8,463 nt of DNA from Bacillota bacterium. GTDB taxonomy: Bacteria > Bacillota > Clostridia > Oscillospirales > Acutalibacteraceae. A program made the position numbers and the translations under genes. Below the pieces are notes generated by a model. It had not been told where the DNA came from and did not search any database. It saw nothing but the letters and a program-made list of their open reading frames with translations. The stretch covers positions 1 to 8,463 of the forward strand of contig JAEWWM010000030.1 in the NCBI GenBank assembly GCA_023458915.1. Direction: 5' to 3'. The stretch's first letter is position 1. Each line of letters starts with the position of its first letter. Of the stretch, positions 4,650-8,463 are shown in pieces.

Positions 4650-7007
4650 TTGAAAAGTGCGGCTGTTAAGACCGGAGAAAAAATTTTTGACTCGGCGAAA
4701 AATTATTCTTTAAAGTTGCTTTTTATTAAAGCTATGTACTTTATTTCGGGAATAATTATATCGCGTGGGACAATTTTCGGAAGTTATTACCCTTTCGGCA
4801 TTTCTCTGTCGGCCGCCGTGCCATGGAAGGCGGCGATTCCAACTGCGATGGGAGCGGCTTTAGGGTATCTGTTTCCTTTAAGGCTTGGGTCAGGTATAAG
4901 GTACATATCAGCAATTGTTTCCGTCACCGCCGTAAGATGGACTTTAAACGACCTTACGAAAATAAAAAATCATTTTCTTTATACTCCTGCGATTGTATTT
5001 TTTTCATCTCTCATAACCGGTCTCGCCATGAATTCTGCTGAAGGTTTTGATGGACGCGATGTCTCGATAAGTTTTTTGGAATCATTTATAGCCGCCGCCG
5101 CTGCCTACTTCTTTGACAATACTTTTAGAATTTTATCTAAAAAGAAAATTTATGCTCTAGACCAAAAGGAATTTACATGCGTTGCAATCAGCTTTAGTAT
5201 AGCGCTGCTTTCGCTTGCAAATATATCAGTCGGGGGAGTGTCGCTTGGAAGAATTCTCGCAATAATTATGATTTTAACCGCTGCTTATTCAATGGGAGTT
5301 ATAGGTGGCGGAATATCCGGAATTGCTTCTGGTGTGATATTCAGTTTGCCGTCGTTTGGATTTACGTATATGTCGGGTTCTTATGCTTTTGGCGGGATGA
5401 TAGCAGGATTTTTTTCATCATTTGGTAGGATAGGTGTGTGCGCGGCGTTTGTTTTTGCAAATACTATTATATCATTCCAGTCGGGCGATGTTACTATGAT
5501 GGTAAGTGGGCTTTATGAGTCTATAATAGCAATTACGGTGTTTTTATTAATTCCAAAATCATTTTTTAACAAGGTCAAATGTTCTTCGCCGTCGTTTTTA
5601 GCGACTTCAGCAGTTTCAGAGTCAAGCGCGGTTAAAGAAGCAGTAGTTCAGCGCTTAAGTTTTGCTTCAAAGTCGCTGCTTTCGGTGCCAAAGTTTATTG
5701 AAAAAGCCTCTTCAGAATTTTTTAAAACACCTGAGATTGATTTTAAAAACGTGGGTATTAGCTCAGCTTATTCTACTTGCAGTAATTGTGGGCTTTGCAC
5801 ATTTTGCTGGTCAAACGAGCGCGAAAGTACCAACCAAAATTTTAATAGTATTATCAATCTTGTTTCTAAAAGTAAAAACATAAGCGCAAAAGACTTTTCT
5901 CCGGATTTTTTAAAAAGATGCGGTAAAACTGATACTATTGTTAAAAAAATTTCTAAATCATATTCTGATTTTTACGCGCAAAAAACTGCACAAACTAGGA
6001 TGAATGAATTTAAAAAAGTAATGTCCGAGCAAATTGAGGGAATGAGTTCACTTATTGAAGATTTATCAGACGAGTTCTTTAGATGTACTGTTTTTGATGA
6101 AGAAACCGCTTCGAAAATTAAAAATGAGCTTTTTTACGCGGGAGTTGATGTTTTAAGCGTAAGCTGCCGGAAAGATGAGAATAAAAGGTTTTTTACCGAA
6201 GTAGAATGTTCCTCAGTAGCAGCTGATAAATTTGATGAAAAGTTAGGAAAAAAAATATCAAAAACTTGCGGCAGAAAATTAGGTGATCCAATTATAAGCA
6301 CTTTTGGCGAAATTTGTAGAATCCAGATGTGCGAGCAAAAGGTTTTTAATGTTGATGTGGGTGTGAGCCAGCATTCTTTTAATAATGGCAAACTTTGCGG
6401 CGATAGTTACTGTTATTTTGAAGATGGTGCGGGAAAATTTAATGTGATAATCAGTGACGGTATGGGTACTGGTGGTTCAGCTGCCGCGGAAGGTGCTATG
6501 GCGTCCGAACTTATGAAAAATTTTATAAAATCCGGTATGGGATTTAATCCCTCAATAAAGCTTGTAAATTCGGCGCTTTTATTAAAATCTTGTGACGAAT
6601 CTTTAGCTACCATGGACGCCCTTTCGCTTGACCTTTTTACAGGTGAAGCAAAGTTTATGAAAGCGGGTTCACCCATAACTTTCATTATGAAAAAGAATGA
6701 AATAATAAGGCTAAATTTCGAATCGCTCCCTATTGGAATACTCAGTAAAGTTGCGTTTTCCTGCGAAAAAGTGAAATTGGAAGAAGAAGATTGGATACTT
6801 ATGCTTTCCGATGGCGCAACAGACATTGGTGAAGATTGGATAATGGAAACGCTCGAATCCAAAAAATATAACAGCGCCAATGAACTTTCAAAACAAATTG
6901 TAGATACAGCAATAAAACTCAGAAAAGAAAGCCACGATGATGATATAACAGCGGTATCTTTGCGGGTTTTAAAAAATACACCGCATAAAATGTTTGAGGA
7001 GAATTAA
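4650..7007 (+). CDS. spoIIE: SpoIIE, stage II sporulation serine phosphatase
   Basis: A membrane PP2C phosphatase that dephosphorylates SpoIIAA, freeing sigma-F in the forespore, and acts at the polar septum. It has 785 residues (B. subtilis 827). Residues about 20-310 hold multiple membrane segments rich in Gly/Ala/Ile (SLSAAVPWKAAIPTAMGAALGYLF and on). The central cytoplasmic part carries a cysteine cluster CSNCGLCTFCW (Cys377, 380, 383, 386). The phosphatase domain spans roughly 560-775: CGDSY (Asp585), SDGMGTG (Asp603, Gly604), LSDGATD (Asp721) and HDDDITAV (Asp764/765), the usual metal-binding acidic residues, all present. The start is TTG at 4650, nine bases after AGGTGG (4635-4640); no ATG lies before the first membrane segment. 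The last codons contain the Shine-Dalgarno of the next gene. Control is probably Spo0A/sigma-A, from the promoter at 4459-4492. Confidence 0.95.
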   Translation: MKSAAVKTGEKIFDSAKNYSLKLLFIKAMYFISGIIISRGTIFGSYYPFGISLSAAVPWKAAIPTAMGAALGYLFPLRLGSGIRYISAIVSVTAVRWTLNDLTKIKNHFLYTPAIVFFSSLITGLAMNSAEGFDGRDVSISFLESFIAAAAAYFFDNTFRILSKKKIYALDQKEFTCVAISFSIALLSLANISVGGVSLGRILAIIMILTAAYSMGVIGGGISGIASGVIFSLPSFGFTYMSGSYAFGGMIAGFFSSFGRIGVCAAFVFANTIISFQSGDVTMMVSGLYESIIAITVFLLIPKSFFNKVKCSSPSFLATSAVSESSAVKEAVVQRLSFASKSLLSVPKFIEKASSEFFKTPEIDFKNVGISSAYSTCSNCGLCTFCWSNERESTNQNFNSIINLVSKSKNISAKDFSPDFLKRCGKTDTIVKKISKSYSDFYAQKTAQTRMNEFKKVMSEQIEGMSSLIEDLSDEFFRCTVFDEETASKIKNELFYAGVDVLSVSCRKDENKRFFTEVECSSVAADKFDEKLGKKISKTCGRKLGDPIISTFGEICRIQMCEQKVFNVDVGVSQHSFNNGKLCGDSYCYFEDGAGKFNVIISDGMGTGGSAAAEGAMASELMKNFIKSGMGFNPSIKLVNSALLLKSCDESLATMDALSLDLFTGEAKFMKAGSPITFIMKKNEIIRLNFESLPIGILSKVAFSCEKVKLEEEDWILMLSDGATDIGEDWIMETLESKKYNSANELSKQIVDTAIKLRKESHDDDITAVSLRVLKNTPHKMFEEN

Positions 7008-7014
7008 AATTTTT
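6996..7014 (+). promoter_or_regulatory. Shine-Dalgarno of gene B embedded in the spoIIE 3' end
   Basis: GAGGAG (6996-7001) lies in the last sense codons of spoIIE, whose stop is at 7005-7007. A spacer of 13 bases leads to ATG 7015. The 19-base leader is nearly the same as that of gene A (1663-1681), including the unusually long AT spacer, and decides the start. A TTG at 6994 in the same frame overlaps the Shine-Dalgarno and is not used. Confidence 0.75.
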
Positions 7015-7473
7015 ATGAAAAAAAATTTATTCAAAAGCAAAGTAATATCAGTAGCTATGGCATCAGTATTAGGATTTTCAATTTTTGGGCAAATGGTGGT
7101 GCCAGTGATGGCGGGAGGTGGCAATGAAAGCAGTAGTAGCACTACTACAGAAGAAAATTTAGACAATCTGAGTTATGAAGAATTGCTTGAAAGGGTGCCT
7201 ATAATGTTTGGAAGTTTCTTGAACTCTCAGTTCGCTGCTTACTTCGTCGCCACAACTGCCTGGGGCGCCAAGGCCAATTGGGACGCCATCTGGACTAAAA
7301 GTTTTGACGAGTCTGGGTGCAGAGTTAACGAAGTGATCGAAAAATTTAAAGAAGATAAAAATACTAGTAAAGTTTGCACTATTGAATTATTAAAGTTTCT
7401 AAAGGAACAAACTAAGGAAATGAATAAAATGATTGAAGATGTGAAAGTGACAAAAGTGGGCGATAAAAAATAA
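7015..7473 (+). CDS. Secreted protein B, paralogue of protein A at the signal peptide
   Basis: Family not recognised; 152 residues from the ATG at 7015. Residues 1-33 form a Sec signal peptide (MKKNLFKSK, a hydrophobic core, then PVMA before Gly34). The linker GGGNESSSSTTT follows. The mature part has an acidic helical start (ENLDNLSYEELLERV), then an aromatic, alanine-rich stretch (about 72-95, including W83, W89, W93). A lysine-rich helical tail with Cys102 and Cys121 ends the protein. The first 50 residues are 37/50 identical to protein A, and the DNA of the first 135 bases is about 82% identical by hand count. LSYE (52-55) also matches A at 92-95, but about 40 residues present in A are missing. 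It starts seven bases after the spoIIE stop, so it can be translated from the spoIIE mRNA, and is closed by a terminator. Codons 69-94 are clearly more GC-rich than the surroundings. Function unknown. Confidence 0.83.
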   Translation: MKKNLFKSKVISVAMASVLGFSIFGQMVVPVMAGGGNESSSSTTTEENLDNLSYEELLERVPIMFGSFLNSQFAAYFVATTAWGAKANWDAIWTKSFDESGCRVNEVIEKFKEDKNTSKVCTIELLKFLKEQTKEMNKMIEDVKVTKVGDKK

Positions 7474-7505
7474 AATTTTGTAAAAAGCAGTAAGCAACAA
7501 GCAAT

Positions 7506-7536
7506 AAAAACCTACTGACATAGCCAGTGGGTTTTT
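7506..7536 (+). terminator. Rho-independent terminator after gene B
   Basis: A 12-bp stem: AAAAACCTACTG (7506-7517) with CAGTGGGTTTTT (7525-7536), one T-G wobble and a 7-nt loop ACATAGC. The T-run is part of the right arm. It lies 33 bases after the gene B stop and separates the spoIIE-gene B transcript from secA. Confidence 0.85.
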
Positions 7537-7601
7537 ATAAACGATTTTTATAATAATAAAAAAATAAAATTTAAGAAATTGATGATTTTTAACAAAACAT
7601 A

Positions 7602-7610
7602 TGGTATAAT
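7602..7610 (+). promoter_or_regulatory. Extended -10 promoter of secA
   Basis: TGG followed by a perfect TATAAT (7605-7610). No good -35 sits 17 bp upstream; TTGATG at 7579-7584 is 20 bp away. The expected start is near 7617, leaving a leader of about 135 bases that is AT-rich and holds a small palindrome (CTTAAA-AA-TTTAAG, 7704-7717). No riboswitch-like structure was recognised. Confidence 0.6.
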
Positions 7611-7753
7611 TTTTAAATCTGTTTTTTAAGCTCAATTTTTCAATTTGTTATGGATTTTTTTTGGATTTTAGAATACAATGATGTCTGCGATTCAATAAAT
7701 TTGCTTAAAAATTTAAGTTTAATCATAAAAAATTATGCCATAGAGGTGGTCAC

Positions 7754-8463
7754 ATGAGTTTTTTAAATCTTTTATTTGGAAATTATAGTAAGCGTGAACT
7801 TCGGCGCGTAAAACCCATTTGTGAGGCGGTTTTATCGCTTGAACCGAAATATCTCAATATGCCCGATGAGGAATTGGCGTCTCAAACGGTGGTTCTGAAG
7901 GAACGCCTTAAAAACGGCGAATCGCTTGACGATATTTTGCCGGACGCTTTTGCTGTTTGTCGCGAAGCTTCTGATAGAGTCCTTGGCCTTCGCCATTTCC
8001 CGGTTCAAATTATTGGCGGGATTGTACTTCATCAGGGCAGAATAAGCGAAATGATGACCGGTGAAGGGAAAACTCTTGTGGCAACTCTTCCGGCTTATCT
8101 AAACGCTCTTATGGGCAAGGGTGTGCATATTGTTACCGTTAATGATTACCTTGCTAAACGCGACTCAGAGCAAATGGGCAAACTTTTTAAATTTTTAGGT
8201 ATGGAAACAGGACTTATAATAAATGAGTTTAGCAATGCAGAACGGTCAAGGGCGTATGCTGCAGACATAACTTACGGTACAAATAATGAGTTTGGCTTTG
8301 ATTACCTTCGCGATAACATGGTTGCAAATAAAAATTCAAGAGTTCAAAGAGGTCATAGCTTTGCTATAGTAGACGAAGTTGACTCAATTTTAATAGATGA
8401 AGCGAGAACTCCACTTATAATTTCTGGCGAAGGCGATAAATCTACCGAAATGTACACAATTGC
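7754..8463 (+). CDS. secA: Preprotein translocase ATPase SecA, N-terminal 236 residues, cut by window end
   Basis: SecA is the cytosolic motor that pushes unfolded preproteins through SecYEG using ATP. The ATG at 7754 follows GAGGTG (7743-7748) by five bases. The translation starts MSFLNLLFGNYSKRELRR and stays open to the end. The Walker A loop MTGEGKT is at residues 101-107, and HIVTVNDYLAKRD follows. DITYGTNNEFGFDYLRDNM leads into the DEAD-type Walker B VDEVDSILIDEARTP (Asp207, Glu208). These are the hallmark motifs of SecA nucleotide-binding fold 1. Full-length SecA is usually 780-900 residues, so about three quarters is missing. It has its own promoter and is not linked to the spoIIE unit. 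Proteins A and B, with Sec signal peptides, are its likely clients, as are most exported proteins. Confidence 0.97.
   Translation, partial: MSFLNLLFGNYSKRELRRVKPICEAVLSLEPKYLNMPDEELASQTVVLKERLKNGESLDDILPDAFAVCREASDRVLGLRHFPVQIIGGIVLHQGRISEMMTGEGKTLVATLPAYLNALMGKGVHIVTVNDYLAKRDSEQMGKLFKFLGMETGLIINEFSNAERSRAYAADITYGTNNEFGFDYLRDNMVANKNSRVQRGHSFAIVDEVDSILIDEARTPLIISGEGDKSTEMYTI

Noticed and set aside
6413..6880. Minus-strand 155-aa open frame (also 6134-6391)
   Set aside because: Antisense shadow of the spoIIE phosphatase domain, Ser-rich as expected from the reverse complement; no start signals.
6994..7014. TTG start for gene B adding seven residues
   Set aside because: The TTG overlaps the GAGGAG itself; the ATG at 7015 gives a start aligned with protein A and a clean signal peptide.
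7399..7635. Minus-strand 78-aa frame, Phe/Ile-rich
   Set aside because: It runs through the gene B terminator and the secA promoter and lacks a ribosome site; composition is that of AT-rich intergenic DNA.

Overview
The window is AT-rich chromosomal DNA from an endospore-forming, low-GC Firmicute. It is most likely a member of the Clostridia, and an Oscillospirales/Ruminococcaceae-type organism would fit; this is an inference from gene content, not a taxonomic search. Endospore formation is indicated by spoIIE and a tiny spoVM gene. SecA and AsnB at the edges are housekeeping genes, so this is core chromosome with small accessory pieces placed between core genes.

Layout, left to right. (1) 1-1382, minus: the N-terminal 460 residues of an AsnB-type asparagine synthetase, with a good extended -10 promoter. 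(2) 1383-1681: a divergent intergenic region carrying a perfect 2 x 21 bp tandem repeat. (3) 1682-2308, plus: secreted protein A (208 aa), closed by a probably bidirectional terminator. (4) 2415-2687, minus: spoVM (27 aa) preceded by a 53-aa membrane peptide, both too short for ordinary ORF calling. (5) 3001-3393, minus: an XRE-family regulator that appears to start at a rare ATT codon. (6) 3394-3834: a regulatory region with divergent promoters, a TACAC/GTGTA palindrome on the XRE promoter, and three Spo0A-box-like sites. (7) 3835-4339, plus: two overlapping small genes, a helical protein of unknown function and a sigma-70 region-4-like DNA-binding protein. (8) 4650-7007, plus: spoIIE, preceded by a TTGACA/TATAAT pair 22 bp apart, the stretched spacing known from Spo0A-activated promoters. 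(9) 7015-7473, plus: secreted protein B (152 aa), whose Shine-Dalgarno lies inside the last codons of spoIIE. (10) A terminator, then the secA promoter and the first 236 codons of secA, cut by the window end.

How the parts relate. The most unusual content is the pair of secreted proteins A and B. They share the same untranslated leader, an almost identical signal peptide and the same Asn-Glu-Ser4-Thr3 linker, but their mature bodies are almost entirely different. This is the architecture of a family with a conserved export module and a variable payload. One copy is tied translationally to spoIIE and the other is convergent with spoVM, so a link to sporulation or to the late growth phase is possible but unproven. 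The XRE/helical/sigma-like cassette looks like a self-contained switch, possibly wired to Spo0A.
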